The notes below the pieces were generated by a model. That model did not search any database. It was not told the origin of the DNA and saw only the letters and a list, made by a program, of their open reading frames with translations. Below are positions 42,576 through 52,820 of a stretch of DNA of 64,000 nucleotides, in pieces. Both the position numbers and the translations under genes were made by a program. How positions within the stretch are numbered: position 1 is the stretch's first letter; each line of letters opens with the position of its first letter. The stretch comes from Acinetobacter baumannii (GTDB taxonomy: Bacteria > Pseudomonadota > Gammaproteobacteria > Pseudomonadales > Moraxellaceae): assembly GCF_016508585.1 (NCBI RefSeq), contig NZ_JADVOP010000017.1:21036-85035 (forward strand), given 5' to 3'.

Positions 42576-42650
42576 ATTTAATTAAGATGCAACTTAATTA
42601 AAGATGATGTAGATCAAAAGTCTATTTTATTTGTAAATTTGCAGTATTGT

Positions 42651-42727
<77 letters not shown>

Positions 42728-42788
42728 TTTTGATTAAGGTGCAACTTGATCAAGCAGGAAAATAGAATGTTCAATTCTTTAATATTGA

Positions 42789-42817
42789 TTGAAAAATTCA
42801 AAGTTCTTGTATATAAT
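42789..42817 (+). promoter_or_regulatory. Sigma-70 promoter for tRNA-fMet copy 3
   Basis: TTGAAA, 17-base spacer, TATAAT; the -10 ends 13 bases before the tRNA. Suggests copy 3 can be transcribed on its own. Confidence 0.7.
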
Positions 42818-42830
42818 TTTGCAACGCTGA

Positions 42831-42907
<77 letters not shown>

Positions 42908-42916
42908 AGTTTCTAA

Positions 42917-43002
42917 AAGGGCTCACAGATAGGTGGGTCTTTTTGCATAGTGAATTACGATTTACTGTGCGATAATAGGGGCGATTACGCCCTTTTTTAT
43001 TG
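42917..43002 (+). terminator. Terminator region after the tRNA array
   Basis: Two hairpins with T-runs: GGCTCAC/GTGGGTC with TTTTT at 42917-42943, and GGGCG-atta-CGCCC with six Ts at 42979-43000. They lie in the leader of rimP and may end tRNA transcripts or attenuate read-through into nusA-infB. Confidence 0.7.
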
Positions 43003-43107
43003 GCTATCGTGTGGTGTGGACATCAATTGGTCAAAAAGACATGCTTCACTATAGTAAGTTGAATAAGTCCAGTGAGCGATTGAATCGCACAAATATGACG
43101 AGAGTAA

Positions 43108-43632
43108 ATGAAGCTATCAAATAAAACTCAAGCACTTCAAGATTTAATAACTCCTGCAGTGCAAGCTTGTGATGTAGAACTTTGGGGAATTGAATTCATT
43201 CCTCAGGGTAAGCGTTCTTTATTGCGTATTTATATTGATAAAGACGTGGATGAAAATGCTGAGCCAACCCTCAATGAAGATGGTGAGCTTGAGCTGGGTC
43301 GTGGTATTGGCGTACAGGACTGTGTGCGTGTGACTCAACAAGTGGGTGCAATCTTGGATGTGCATGATCCAATTTCAGGTGAATATGCTTTGGAAGTATC
43401 TTCTCCAGGCTGGGATCGTCCATTCTTTCAGTTGGCTCAGTTAGAAAAATATATCGGACAACAAGTTGCATTGCGTTTGATTGCAGCCGTTGAAAATCGT
43501 CGTAAATTCCAAGCCAAGTTGGTTGCTGTAGATTTAGAAAATGAAATGATTCAAGTCGAAGTTGAAAAACAGCAGGTACTTGAGATAGACAGTAACAACA
43601 TAGACAAAGCGAATTTGATCTTTCAGGATTAA
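43108..43632 (+). CDS. rimP: Ribosome maturation factor RimP
   Basis: Needed for 30S subunit maturation. The 174-aa protein has the N-terminal alpha/beta domain ([21 protein letters not shown]) with an acidic insert and the conserved [14 protein letters not shown] near residue 93, then a C-terminal SH3-like domain. First gene of rimP-nusA-infB-rbfA. Confidence 0.94.
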   Translation: MKLSNKTQALQDLITPAVQACDVELWGIEFIPQGKRSLLRIYIDKDVDENAEPTLNEDGELELGRGIGVQDCVRVTQQVGAILDVHDPISGEYALEVSSPGWDRPFFQLAQLEKYIGQQVALRLIAAVENRRKFQAKLVAVDLENEMIQVEVEKQQVLEIDSNNIDKANLIFQD

Positions 43633-43666
43633 TCCAGAAATAGAAATCTGAATAAATAGGTGACTT

Positions 43667-45151
43667 ATGGCACGTGAAATTCTTACCGTTGTAGAAACGG
43701 TTAGTAATGAGAAAGGTGTGAGTCGTGAAGCAATTTTTGAAGCACTTGAACAGGCTTTGGTTGCTGCGACTAAAAAGAAATTCTACGAAGGAACGAATTC
43801 GGAAGAAGCACAGTTGCGTGTAGAAATTGACCGCAAAACAGGTGATTACAGTACTTTCCGTCAGTGGGAAGTGGTTGCGGACGAAGACCATGAAATGCCG
43901 GCATGCCAGGATGCGATTTCTGATGTAGATCCTGCAAAATGGTCAATTGGGGATATTCGTGAACTCGAAGTACCATCGATTGATTTTGGTCGTATTGCCG
44001 CACAAATTGCCAAACAGGTCATTGTGCAAAAAATTCGTGAGGCTGAGCGTGCATTGGTTGCGGATGCCTATGAGTCTAAAGTCGGTGAGTTAATTTACGG
44101 TGAAGTGAAAAAACAAACCAAAGACGGTTTTATTATTGACTTAGGTGACAATGCAGAAGCGTATTTGGCACGTGAAGAAATGATTCCAAAAGAAATTCTT
44201 CGTCCAAAACAACGTATGAATGCGATTCTGTATAGTGTCAATCGTGAAGGTCGTGGTGCGCAGTTATTATTGTCTCGTGCAAAACCTGAGATGCTGATCG
44301 CTTTAATGAAAAAAGAAATCCCAGAGATTTCTGAAGAAATTATTGAAATTAAAGCAGCAGCGCGCCAACCGGGTGTACGTGCAAAAATCGCAGTGAAAAC
44401 CAATGACCATCGTATTGATCCAGTGGGTGCATGTATTGGTATGCGTGGTACGCGTATTCAAGCCGTACAGTCTGAATTAAACGGTGAACGTATCGATGTC
44501 GTTGTATGGTCTGACGATCCTGCCCAATATATCGCAAGCGCTTTAGAGCCAGCAGATGTATCCGGTATTGTGATCGATGAAGATGCACATACTGCTGACA
44601 TTATTTTTGCGACCAGTGATCAACTTGCTCGTGCAATCGGTTCACAAGGTCAAAATGTTCGTTTAGCGTCAGAATTGACAGGTTATAAACTGGACATGAT
44701 GCTTGAAGATGAGTATCGTGCCCGTCAACAAAATGAAGCTCAACAATATCTGGATATGTTTGTGACACGTCTGGATATTGAAGAAGATCTTGCAATGGCT
44801 TTGGTAGAAATGGGCTTTACCTCACTTGAGGAAATTGCTTATGTACCTGCGGAAACTTTCGATGAAATCGAATTGGATGCAGATACTGTTGAATTACTAC
44901 AAAGTCGTGCAAAAGAAGCAGCATTGGCTGATGCATTGAAACAACAAGAAAATATTCAGGACCCAAGTCCGGAACTTGTTGCGATGGAAGGTATGACTTC
45001 TGAAATTGCACAGGCTTTAGCAGCGCGTGGTGTAATCACAGTCGATGACTTGGCAGATCAGGCAACGGATGATATTTCTGATATCGAAGGCTTGGATGCT
45101 GAGAAAGCAGGTCAATTGATTATGAAAGCACGTGAATCATGGTTTAACTAG
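43667..45151 (+). CDS. nusA: Transcription termination/antitermination factor NusA
   Basis: Binds RNA polymerase and RNA in pausing, termination and antitermination. N-terminal domain (1-125), S1 domain (about 135-200), KH1/KH2 (about 230-345, with DPVGACIGMRGTRIQAV and RAIGSQGQNVRLA) and two C-terminal acidic repeats (about 365-490). Length 494 aa is typical. Confidence 0.96.
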   Translation: MAREILTVVETVSNEKGVSREAIFEALEQALVAATKKKFYEGTNSEEAQLRVEIDRKTGDYSTFRQWEVVADEDHEMPACQDAISDVDPAKWSIGDIRELEVPSIDFGRIAAQIAKQVIVQKIREAERALVADAYESKVGELIYGEVKKQTKDGFIIDLGDNAEAYLAREEMIPKEILRPKQRMNAILYSVNREGRGAQLLLSRAKPEMLIALMKKEIPEISEEIIEIKAAARQPGVRAKIAVKTNDHRIDPVGACIGMRGTRIQAVQSELNGERIDVVVWSDDPAQYIASALEPADVSGIVIDEDAHTADIIFATSDQLARAIGSQGQNVRLASELTGYKLDMMLEDEYRARQQNEAQQYLDMFVTRLDIEEDLAMALVEMGFTSLEEIAYVPAETFDEIELDADTVELLQSRAKEAALADALKQQENIQDPSPELVAMEGMTSEIAQALAARGVITVDDLADQATDDISDIEGLDAEKAGQLIMKARESWFN

Positions 45152-45161
45152 GAGGTAATAC

Positions 45162-47870
45162 ATGACGGATAAGTCAATTCAAGAGTTAGCAGTCAGTGTA
45201 GGACTCCCAGTTACAAAGCTCCTTGATCAGGTGCGTGAAGCTGGATTACCTCAAAAACAGGCTGAAGATAAAATTTCTACTGAACAGCAAAGTGTGCTCG
45301 TGAACCATTTGAAAAAAGCACATGGTCAAGACGCGGGACAAGCAGGACAAATCACGTTGAAACGTAAAACGACAAGTACCGCGAAAGTGGCGAGTACTTC
45401 AGGTAAAGCTAAAACCATCAACGTAGAAGTTCGTAAAAAACATACGTTTACTAAGCCAGATCCTGAACAAATCAAAGCAGAAGCATTGGCAAAAGCTCAA
45501 GCCACTGCGCAGGCGAACTCAGCACCAAAAGCACAGGAAACTCCTGTCGTGAATGAAGCTGAAAAAACAGAAAGCTCTGCAAAAGCCAATTTAGAGAAAA
45601 TGCGTGCTGCGGCAAAACAGCAAACTGCTGCAAAAGAAACACCAAAAGCAGCAGTGGTTGTTAAACGTAAATCGACCAACAAGCCGATTACCAAAGCAAC
45701 CGTAAAAACAATTGAAACGCCTGAACAGAAGCGTGCGCGTGAAGCTCAGGCAGCCCAATTGAAAGCTGCCGAGGAAGCGGCTCGTCGTAAGTCGGCAGAA
45801 GAAGCACAGCAACGTACGCTTGAGCAGATGCGTCAAATGGCGTCAAAGTATTCTTCAGATGAAACGACACCAACCATTCGTGTGGTTGATGACTCACCTT
45901 TGGCGGCAGGTTTGGTTGGTCAAGCATATGAAGATTCATTTGCAAAAGAAGATCGCGAAATCAAACGTGGTGGTAACACCAAAGACACACGTGGTCAGAA
46001 AAAGGGTGGACGTCGTGGTCAGGAAGAGCAATCTTTCAGTCATAACCCACATAAGCGTGGCTTAAAATCAAGTCAGGCAAACAAACATGGTTTTGAAAAA
46101 CCGGTTAAGAAACAAGTCTATGATGTTGAAATTGGTTCAACCATCGTGGTTGCTGACTTGGCTGCAAAAATGGCAGTTAAAGTCCGTGAAGTGATCAAGT
46201 CACTCATGAAAATGGGTGAGTTGGTGACACAAAACCAAGCGATTGATCAAGAAATTGCAGCGCTGATTGTTGAAGAAATGGGACACAACCCAGTGCTTGT
46301 TTCTGATACGCAGGCGGAAGACAACCTTCTTGAAGCGGCTGAAGAAGCACGTGGTGTACAGACAACACGTCCTCCAGTAGTCACGATCATGGGTCATGTT
46401 GACCATGGTAAAACATCGCTTCTTGACCGTATCCGTCGTGCTAAAGTGGCGCAAGGCGAAGCGGGTGGTATTACCCAACATATTGGTGCTTACCATGTCA
46501 CGACCGATAAAGGCATTATCACTTTCTTGGATACGCCGGGACACGCAGCATTTACAGCCATGCGTTCACGTGGTGCAAAAGCGACAGATATCGTGGTATT
46601 GGTTGTTGCGGCTGATGATGGTGTAATGCCGCAAACCGCAGAAGCAATTGATCATGCTCGTGCTGCAGGTACGCCAATTATTGTTGCAATCAACAAAATG
46701 GATAAAGAATCTGCAGATCCAGACCGTGTATTGAATGAATTGACGACTAAGGAAATCGTACCTGAACAATGGGGTGGTGATGTTCCTGTGGCAATGGTTT
46801 CTGCGCATTCAGGTCAAGGTATTGATGAGCTTTTAGACTTGATCTCAATCCAAGCAGAAATGCTAGAGTTGAAAGCATCTGAAGAGGGTGCTGCACAAGG
46901 TGTGGTCATCGAAGCACGTGTTGATAAAGGTCGCGGTGCTGTAACTTCTATCCTTGTACAAAATGGTACATTGAATGTTGGTGACTTGGTACTTGCAGGT
47001 GCATCATATGGTCGCGTACGTGCGATGACAGATGAAAACGGCAATCGTATTAAGTCTGCGGGTCCTTCAATTCCAGTAGAGATTTTGGGTCTTCCAGAAG
47101 CACCAATGGCTGGTGATGAAGTTCTCGTTGTTGATGATGAGAAGAAAGCGCGTGAAGTTGCTGATGCCCGTTTAGACCGTGAACGTCAAAAACGTCTTGA
47201 GCGTCAAAGTGCAATGCGTCTTGAAAACATCATGGCATCTATGGGCAAAAAAGATGTGCCTTATGTCAATGTTGTGCTTAAGACTGATGTACGCGGTACT
47301 TTAGAGGCATTGATTGTTGCACTTTCTGAATTGTCGACAGACGAAGTTAAAGTCCGTGTGATCAGCTCGGGTGTAGGTGCAATCACTGAGTCCGATGTGG
47401 GGCTTGCAGAGTCTTCTGAAGCTGTTCTGCTTGGCTTTAACGTTCGTGCAGACAGCACAGCACGTCAAAAAGCAGATGAAGATGGCTTGGATATCCGTTA
47501 TTACAGCGTGATCTATCAATTAATTGATGATGTTAAAGCTGCAATGAGCGGTAAACTTGCACCAGAACACCGTGAAACGATTTTGGGTGTTGCTCAAGTG
47601 CGTGAAGTATTCCATTCAAGTAAATTTGGTGCGGCTGCAGGCTGTATGGTACTTGAAGGTGTTTTACATCGTAATAAACCAATTCGTGTACTTCGTGATG
47701 ATGTGGTGGTGTTCCAGGGTGAGCTTGAATCATTACGTCGTTATAAAGATGTTGTTGAAGAAGTTCGTGCTGGTATGGAATGTGGTCTTGCTGTTAAAGG
47801 CTATAATGACATCAAGGCGCTCGACAAAATCGAAGTATATGATGTTCAGTTGATTAAACGGAGTCTTTAA
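45162..47870 (+). CDS. infB: Translation initiation factor IF-2
   Basis: GTPase that places initiator tRNA on the 30S subunit. 902 aa: an IF-2 N domain at the start, a long Lys/Ala/Glu-rich linker (about 90-300), G domain ([12 protein letters not shown] near 412, [12 protein letters not shown]) and C-terminal domains. Start follows AGGAGG by 7 bases, 10 bases after nusA. Confidence 0.97.
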   Translation: MTDKSIQELAVSVGLPVTKLLDQVREAGLPQKQAEDKISTEQQSVLVNHLKKAHGQDAGQAGQITLKRKTTSTAKVASTSGKAKTINVEVRKKHTFTKPDPEQIKAEALAKAQATAQANSAPKAQETPVVNEAEKTESSAKANLEKMRAAAKQQTAAKETPKAAVVVKRKSTNKPITKATVKTIETPEQKRAREAQAAQLKAAEEAARRKSAEEAQQRTLEQMRQMASKYSSDETTPTIRVVDDSPLAAGLVGQAYEDSFAKEDREIKRGGNTKDTRGQKKGGRRGQEEQSFSHNPHKRGLKSSQANKHGFEKPVKKQVYDVEIGSTIVVADLAAKMAVKVREVIKSLMKMGELVTQNQAIDQEIAALIVEEMGHNPVLVSDTQAEDNLLEAAEEARGVQTTRPPVVTIMGHVDHGKTSLLDRIRRAKVAQGEAGGITQHIGAYHVTTDKGIITFLDTPGHAAFTAMRSRGAKATDIVVLVVAADDGVMPQTAEAIDHARAAGTPIIVAINKMDKESADPDRVLNELTTKEIVPEQWGGDVPVAMVSAHSGQGIDELLDLISIQAEMLELKASEEGAAQGVVIEARVDKGRGAVTSILVQNGTLNVGDLVLAGASYGRVRAMTDENGNRIKSAGPSIPVEILGLPEAPMAGDEVLVVDDEKKAREVADARLDRERQKRLERQSAMRLENIMASMGKKDVPYVNVVLKTDVRGTLEALIVALSELSTDEVKVRVISSGVGAITESDVGLAESSEAVLLGFNVRADSTARQKADEDGLDIRYYSVIYQLIDDVKAAMSGKLAPEHRETILGVAQVREVFHSSKFGAAAGCMVLEGVLHRNKPIRVLRDDVVVFQGELESLRRYKDVVEEVRAGMECGLAVKGYNDIKALDKIEVYDVQLIKRSL

Positions 47871-48265
47871 TGGCGGGTAGTCAACGTCTTAAGCGCATGG
47901 CAGATACAGTGCAACGTGAGTTGTCAGAACTGATTCGTCAAGAACTTAAAGATCCACGCTTAGGTGGTCTGGTGACCATCTCAGCGGTGAAAGTCAGTGC
48001 TGACTTAGGTTATGCTGAAGTTTATGTGACCGTGATGGGGCGTGAACTGGGCGATGAGCAAAGTGAAGCAGCAAATAAAGAAACTTTGGATGTGTTAAAT
48101 AAAGCTTCTGGTTTCTTGCGTCACGAGTTAGGTCGTCGGATCAAAACACGTATAACGCCACGTTTGCGTTTTCACTACGATAAAACCAATGCCTATGGTA
48201 ACTATATGTTTGGTTTAATCGCAGAAGCTGTGAAAGATTTACCAGAGCAAAAAGACGAAGAGTGA
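47870..48265 (+). CDS. rbfA: Ribosome-binding factor A
   Basis: Late 16S rRNA maturation and cold adaptation factor. 131 aa, KH-like fold, with RMADTVQRELSELI at the start and GFLRHELGRRIKTRITPRL near residue 84. Start overlaps the infB stop (TAATG). Confidence 0.94.
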   Translation: MAGSQRLKRMADTVQRELSELIRQELKDPRLGGLVTISAVKVSADLGYAEVYVTVMGRELGDEQSEAANKETLDVLNKASGFLRHELGRRIKTRITPRLRFHYDKTNAYGNYMFGLIAEAVKDLPEQKDEE

Positions 48266-48282
48266 AAGTAAATTTAAAAAGA

Positions 48283-48308
48283 GAAGCCACCTGAGGGTGG
48301 CTTTCTTA
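48283..48308 (+). terminator. Terminator after rbfA
   Basis: Hairpin GAAGCCACC-tgag-GGTGGCTTTC, 18 bases after the stop. Confidence 0.85.
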
Positions 48309-48525
48309 TATCTGAGAAAATATGGCTATCAAGCCCCATCCGTTTAAACTATATTCTAAAAAGAATGAGTGGTATTGCCTTAACGCACTTTTCTTAAAAA
48401 AATGTATGTCATTCCCAGAAGCTTAATTGCGAATAGATAGCAGAAATTAAACAAAACTTTGTCTGAAACTGTATAGAATGCAGATATATCAACAAATACA
48501 AATAAATATCTCTGAGGAATGAGCA

Positions 48526-49116
48526 ATGAATTCAATGAAAAAAGGTTTGGTAGCACTGACTTTAGCGAGTACCTTGGCTTTTTCAGGTTGTGGTTATAAT
48601 ACTTTGCAAGCCAAAGATGAATCTGTAAATGCGGCATGGTCTGAAGTTGAAAACCAATATCAACGTCGTGCAGATTTAGTCCCGAATCTTGTCAATGTCG
48701 TCAAAGGTTATGCAACCCATGAAGAGAAAGTGCTGACAGAAGTGACCCAAGCTCGTGCAAATGTAGCAGGATTGAAAGTAGATAAAGAAGTTTTAAATGA
48801 TCCGGAACTGTTTAAAAAATACCAAGAAGCCCAATCGCAAATGACGGGTGCATTGTCTCGACTTTTAGCTGTCACTGAGAACTACCCTGATTTAAAAGCC
48901 AATGAGCAATTCCGTGATTTACAAGTACAATTAGAGGGTACTGAAAACCGAATAAGTACAGCAAGAACACGATATGTTCAGACGGTACAAGACTACAATA
49001 CTTATGTACGTCAGTTCCCGCAAGCAATGACTGCAAAAGTGATTGGCATGAAAGCCAAACCAAACTTTAGTGCTGAAGCAGGCGCATCAAAAGCACCCAC
49101 AGTGAATTTTAATTAA
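48526..49116 (+). CDS. lemA: LemA family lipoprotein
   Basis: 196 aa with a lipobox (AFSGC near residue 22), the family segment ESVNAAWSEVENQYQRRADLVPNLV (near 34) given here only as its hallmark positions, and long helices typical of LemA four-helix bundles. It forms a cluster with two TPM-domain genes downstream, the usual LemA-TPM neighbourhood. Function unknown, probably envelope-related. Confidence 0.88.
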   Translation: MNSMKKGLVALTLASTLAFSGCGYNTLQAKDESVNAAWSEVENQYQRRADLVPNLVNVVKGYATHEEKVLTEVTQARANVAGLKVDKEVLNDPELFKKYQEAQSQMTGALSRLLAVTENYPDLKANEQFRDLQVQLEGTENRISTARTRYVQTVQDYNTYVRQFPQAMTAKVIGMKAKPNFSAEAGASKAPTVNFN

Positions 49117-49194
49117 TCCCTGGGCTTTCATCTTATTTGGTCATTTACTCAAAAGAGATGAAAGTCCTCTCAATGAATTAAGTAAAGGTGAGTT

Positions 49195-50319
49195 ATGCTT
49201 GAGCGGCAAGAAAAATCGGCATTTCAAATAATCAGTATATTACTCTGTGTACTGTTGGCGCTGATTCTTTCTGTTCAATCTCAGGTTTGGGCTGAAACAG
49301 CAACGGCTACAGATGAGCAACAAGCACAAGAAGCCATTGTGCTGGGAAAAGTTGTTCCTAATACCAACTTGCCAAATGTGCTTGGTTCATCACCGGTAGA
49401 TGGTCAAAAGCAAAATCAACCAACAACCACATCTCAACAGTCGTCACAGAGCTCTACATCAAACCAAGCCAAAGTCGCCAATGATATTGCAGAGGACGAA
49501 ACAGAGAGAAATATCCCTACATTGAATCAACCCGTGGTTGATCAAGCTAATGTTTTGTCTGCGGCTGAAAAGCAAAATTTAGAGCAACAAATTCGTGAAA
49601 TTCATCGTCAAGGCAAAGCACAAATCGGGATTATTATTGTTCCAACCACGGGGCAAGAAGGTATTTTTGATTTTGCAATGCGAGTTGCAGAGCAATGGAA
49701 ACTTGGTTCAGCAAAACAAGACAATGGTCTATTGATCGCTGTTGCTGTGAATGACCATAAAATTCATATCGCCACAGGTTATGGTTTAGAAGGCGTATTG
49801 CCTGATATTATGGTCAGTCGGATTATACGTAATCAAATTTCTCCGGCATTTAAACAAGGGCAATATGCACAAGGTTTACAAGCCGCTGTGGGTGAAATTG
49901 AACGTATTTTAAATTTAGACCCTGAAATTGCGCGACAAGCTGCAGATGAACTCAAAGAACGACAAAACCAAGCAATACAAGCGCAAGAAGCCAAAGATCG
50001 CACCTTAACTACGGCAATGATTATTTTGGTGGTGGGTATATTTGCATCATTCATTATCGGTAATCGATTAAGTGCTGCTGTTGCGGGTGTGACAGCAACG
50101 GCTGCTGGGCTTATATACGGTTCTGGTATTGTGATGAGCCTGATTTTAGGCTTTGGTGTATTTTTCTTATTGATTACTTCATTGGCTCAACTGATCTTAC
50201 AGATGTTTCTCTCTGGCGGTGGACGTGGGGGAGGCAGTGGTGGTGGTTTTGGTGGGGGCGGTGGCTATAGTGGCGGCGGTGGCGGTTTTGGTGGGGGAGG
50301 CGCATCAGGCTCATGGTAA
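49195..50319 (+). CDS. TPM-domain (YgcG-like) membrane protein with Gly-rich tail
   Basis: 374 aa: membrane segment near the N terminus (about 14-32), low-complexity Gln/Ser/Thr region, TPM domain (VVDQANVLSAAEKQNLEQQI near 112; GYGLEGVLPD near 200), two membrane segments (about 265-335) and a C terminus of nearly pure Gly/Ser/Phe. Overlaps the next gene by 7 bases. TPM proteins are linked to photosystem repair in plants; the bacterial role is unclear. Confidence 0.85.
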   Translation: MLERQEKSAFQIISILLCVLLALILSVQSQVWAETATATDEQQAQEAIVLGKVVPNTNLPNVLGSSPVDGQKQNQPTTTSQQSSQSSTSNQAKVANDIAEDETERNIPTLNQPVVDQANVLSAAEKQNLEQQIREIHRQGKAQIGIIIVPTTGQEGIFDFAMRVAEQWKLGSAKQDNGLLIAVAVNDHKIHIATGYGLEGVLPDIMVSRIIRNQISPAFKQGQYAQGLQAAVGEIERILNLDPEIARQAADELKERQNQAIQAQEAKDRTLTTAMIILVVGIFASFIIGNRLSAAVAGVTATAAGLIYGSGIVMSLILGFGVFFLLITSLAQLILQMFLSGGGRGGGSGGGFGGGGGYSGGGGGFGGGGASGSW

Positions 50320-50873
50320 CAAAAACTGAAACAACGGAAATTTTGACTGAACCGAAATTACAGGAACAAGTACAGCCGAGTTTTAAGCGTTGGCTCAAAC
50401 ATTGTCTTTATATGCCAGCATCAAAACGCTATTTTTCCAAGCAGGATCAACATGCGATTGCCCAAGCGGTCACATTCGCTGAAGAAGGGCATGTGGGCGA
50501 AATACAGGTGGTGATCGAAGGACATATTCCGAGTCATCAGGCTTATCGCCAAAATACGCGTTTAAGAGCACAACAGCTCTTTGCAGAATTGGGAGTTTGG
50601 GACACCGAATATAATAGTGGTGTTTTGCTGTATCTAAACTTGTGTGAAAAAGCGGTAGAAATTGTGGTAGATCGTGGCATCCATCAGGCAACAACACCGC
50701 AAACGTGGCAACAGATTTGTGATGAAATGATTGTGCAGTTAAAAGATAAACAATATCGTTTGGCGGTAGAACATGGTGTGAGTGAAATAGGCAAAGTATT
50801 GAATTTGTTTTACAAACAACAAAAACCTGATAATATGAATGAATTGGCAAATCAGCCGATTATTCTGAATTAA
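50313..50873 (+). CDS. Second TPM-domain protein
   Basis: 186 aa, no signal peptide, with a TPM domain over about residues 50-170 (GEIQVVIEGHIP, NSGVLLYLNLCEKAVEIVVDRGI). Translation is coupled to the upstream gene by overlap. Last gene before the pilin locus; a terminator follows. Confidence 0.82.
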   Translation: MVTKTETTEILTEPKLQEQVQPSFKRWLKHCLYMPASKRYFSKQDQHAIAQAVTFAEEGHVGEIQVVIEGHIPSHQAYRQNTRLRAQQLFAELGVWDTEYNSGVLLYLNLCEKAVEIVVDRGIHQATTPQTWQQICDEMIVQLKDKQYRLAVEHGVSEIGKVLNLFYKQQKPDNMNELANQPIILN

Positions 50874-50906
50874 TGTCAAATAAAAACCGAAAAACTTTTA
50901 AACAAG

Positions 50907-50930
50907 AGTGACAGTAAATGTCACTTTTTT
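50907..50930 (+). terminator. Terminator between TPM gene and pilin locus
   Basis: Hairpin AGTGACA-gtaaa-TGTCACT with six Ts. Confidence 0.87.
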
Positions 50931-51037
50931 ACGTTTAATTACTTAAAAAAATCAGATGTAAAAAAAAGCTTGTAAACTGTTACATACTCTCTAAAATCGA
51001 AGTGTGTAAGTTGGTTGTTGATTTTTTCCACAAAAAA

Positions 51038-51056
51038 CAGCCACATAAATTGCTCG
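51038..51056 (+). promoter_or_regulatory. Degenerate sigma-54-like promoter of the split pilin
   Basis: A GC-N10-GC arrangement (AGCCAC ataaa TTGCT) 45 bases before the pilin ATG has the right spacing, but the -24 GG is GC. It may be a weak or decayed sigma-54 site. Compare the near-consensus promoter at 62792-62807. Confidence 0.35.
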
Positions 51057-51097
51057 AAAAAAGGCTAATAAATTTTTAAAAACATTGGAGAAATGTT

Positions 51098-51142
51098 ATG
51101 AAATCAGTTCAAAAGGGTTTTACTCTTATCGATACTCCATAA
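51098..51142 (+). pseudogene. 5' fragment of a type IV pilin gene (disrupted)
   Basis: Start codon with TTGGAGAA ribosome site, then MKSVQKGFTLI, the prepilin leader and the first four residues after the PilD cleavage site. After codon 11 the sequence enters the mobile element and reads DTP and a stop. The rest of the gene resumes at 63510. Without the element the two parts form a 124-residue pilin. Confidence 0.9.
51127..51132 (+). repeat. Left target direct repeat (attL core)
   Basis: TATCGA, falling in codons 10-12 (Leu-Ile-Glu) of the pilin. Confidence 0.8.
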
Positions 51143-51144
51143 GT
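51129..51144 (+). repeat. Left terminal inverted repeat
   Basis: TCGATACTCCATAAGT; its partner at 63494-63511 is the same with two extra bases. Probable core-type recombinase binding site. Confidence 0.75.
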
Positions 51145-51159
51145 GTCCACATAAAATGA
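51143..51159 (+). repeat. Left copy of subterminal 17-mer
   Basis: GTGTCCACATAAAATGA, 15 of 17 positions identical to 63478-63494 in the same orientation. Candidate arm site. Confidence 0.6.
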
Positions 51160-51218
51160 ACAATCCATAAGTAAGTCAATATGGACATCATCGAATAATC
51201 GACAGACCCGTTCCCGCT

Positions 51219-51755
51219 ATGAAGCAGAAATATTCCTTTGCTCTTCTTTTGTTTCTTCCTACATTGATTCATGCACAAGCGTTAGACTTAATTCAATATT
51301 CAGATATTTCATCAATTCCTCAAATTGCTTTGAATCCAAAAATCCAAACAGAACTTCAAACATTGTTAAAGCATGATTATCTAAAATTTCAATCTAATTT
51401 CGATAATTACTCAGCGCCCTATTTACTAAAGATAGATGAGGCTCTGTATTATGAAGGTCGGTCTGGAAGCAGTTTAGATGCTTCATCAGCGATTGTTTTT
51501 AAAGATGGGCGATTGTTTGCTGCAATTTATTTTGCCAAAACCAAGACGTTAAAATACTTTAGCAATGATGCAAGTTGCTCAAAACAGTTACATCCTGCGA
51601 TTCAAGTCTTTGCTCAGCAGCGTGAAATTCAAAGTATTGAGTATGTGACAGCAAGAGTGGAAAGCGCTTTAAAATATCATCTTGGTTTAGCTGCTCAATG
51701 TGAGGCTTATATAGAAAAACTAAAGAAAGGAAACTCAAGCTTTTTGAACATCTAA
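51219..51755 (+). CDS. Hypothetical exported protein, cargo
   Basis: 178 aa with a clear signal peptide (cleavage after LIHAQA, near residue 21). Two Cys residues (in DASCSKQ and AAQCEAY) could form a disulfide. No family is recognised. It is the first gene inside the left end, 92 bases from the target repeat, and its start region overlaps no other feature. Confidence 0.7.
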   Translation: MKQKYSFALLLFLPTLIHAQALDLIQYSDISSIPQIALNPKIQTELQTLLKHDYLKFQSNFDNYSAPYLLKIDEALYYEGRSGSSLDASSAIVFKDGRLFAAIYFAKTKTLKYFSNDASCSKQLHPAIQVFAQQREIQSIEYVTARVESALKYHLGLAAQCEAYIEKLKKGNSSFLNI

Positions 51756-51835
51756 ACCAAGATGAAAAATCTATAATGGCTCAATGGAAAGGTAAGTGAG
51801 TCGTATAAAATAAACGGGGAATATTTTTCCTTCAA

Positions 51836-51902
51836 TAAGCTCAGGAAACTGTTGGCTGAGACTTCGGCGTGAGCTTAGTCGGACGCTTGTCGAAGCCATT
51901 GT
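51836..51902. repeat. Intergenic inverted-repeat sequence
   Basis: TAAGCTCA and TGAGCTTA are inverted 26 bases apart, with a further CTTCG/CGAAG pair. The segment is GC-richer than its surroundings and looks like a short REP- or MITE-like unit in a 250-base gene-free gap. Not tested for other copies. Confidence 0.35.
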
Positions 51903-52005
51903 GTGACAATATACTCCTATGGACTAACTTATACTCAACTTGCACAAATTATGTTGTGTAACGTATGTAACATGTTGAAATTGTTAAAAAATAGGATAAC
52001 TAAAA

Positions 52006-52789
52006 ATGCAACAGACTGAATTAAAACAATTACCAGACTGGTTATTAGAACAGTTACCCAAAATAACAGAACCAGCAATTTTATCACTGTGGGATACGAA
52101 ACTTGTGGTCACTTACCCTGATCGTATGGAAGCAATTCACGAAAGCTTAAAAGACGTACAACACCAGATCCATCATGTCAAACCTAAAGATTCACAGATT
52201 CTACCAGAGGGTTATCAATATTTTGGTGAGGATAAAGAGAGTGGTTGCCTATTTTTTAAAACCTCTGAGCATCTTCCTAGTAGTTTTTTTCCTACACCGA
52301 TAAAAAAAATTTGAGCATTTACAATCTGCTTTACAGACTGCCTTTGAAAATGAGCAAGCATATCTCGCAAATCCAACAGACTTTTTAACTGCTTATCATT
52401 TTATTGATACACAGCCAGCTTTTTGGACGGTTATTGGTGATGTACCATCATGGCACTGGAATACAGGGGGGCATTGCCAAAATGTTTATCACGGTGCATA
52501 TAATGATGAAGATAATGGACAATTAGTGATTTATTTAGAAACTGGCTCACATCTCAATAAAGTAGAAGATGGTGGTAAATTATACCCAGAGCATTATCAT
52601 GATTATCGTTTAGATGTTTGGGCAAATACGTTTGAACAGGCGTTTATCAAGTTGGCGGCAATGGTATATAAGTTTTTTGACCATCAAGGTGTTGAGCGTC
52701 CAAATGTGCCACATATAAAACCAGCATGGGTTCTGGAGCTTGATGAACGAATTGCAGAATTTAAAAAATGGAAAAATGAGGAGCTGTGA
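52006..52789 (+). pseudogene. Frameshifted hypothetical cargo gene
   Basis: A first frame (52006-52314) ends just after a run of eight As. Removing one A joins it to a second frame that runs to 52789 with no other stop, giving about 260 aa. The joined protein is acidic and Trp/Tyr/His-rich (DVPSWHWNTGGHC near the middle) and has no membrane segment. No family is recognised. Either a real mutation, a sequencing slip, or slippage-based expression. Confidence 0.65.
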
Positions 52790-52820
52790 GTATTCACTAT
52801 TAGGTGGCGTCCATGAGTTA

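Noticed and set aside
45162..47870. Many long open frames on both strands over nusA-infB
   Set aside because: They are shadows of highly biased codon use in nusA and infB.
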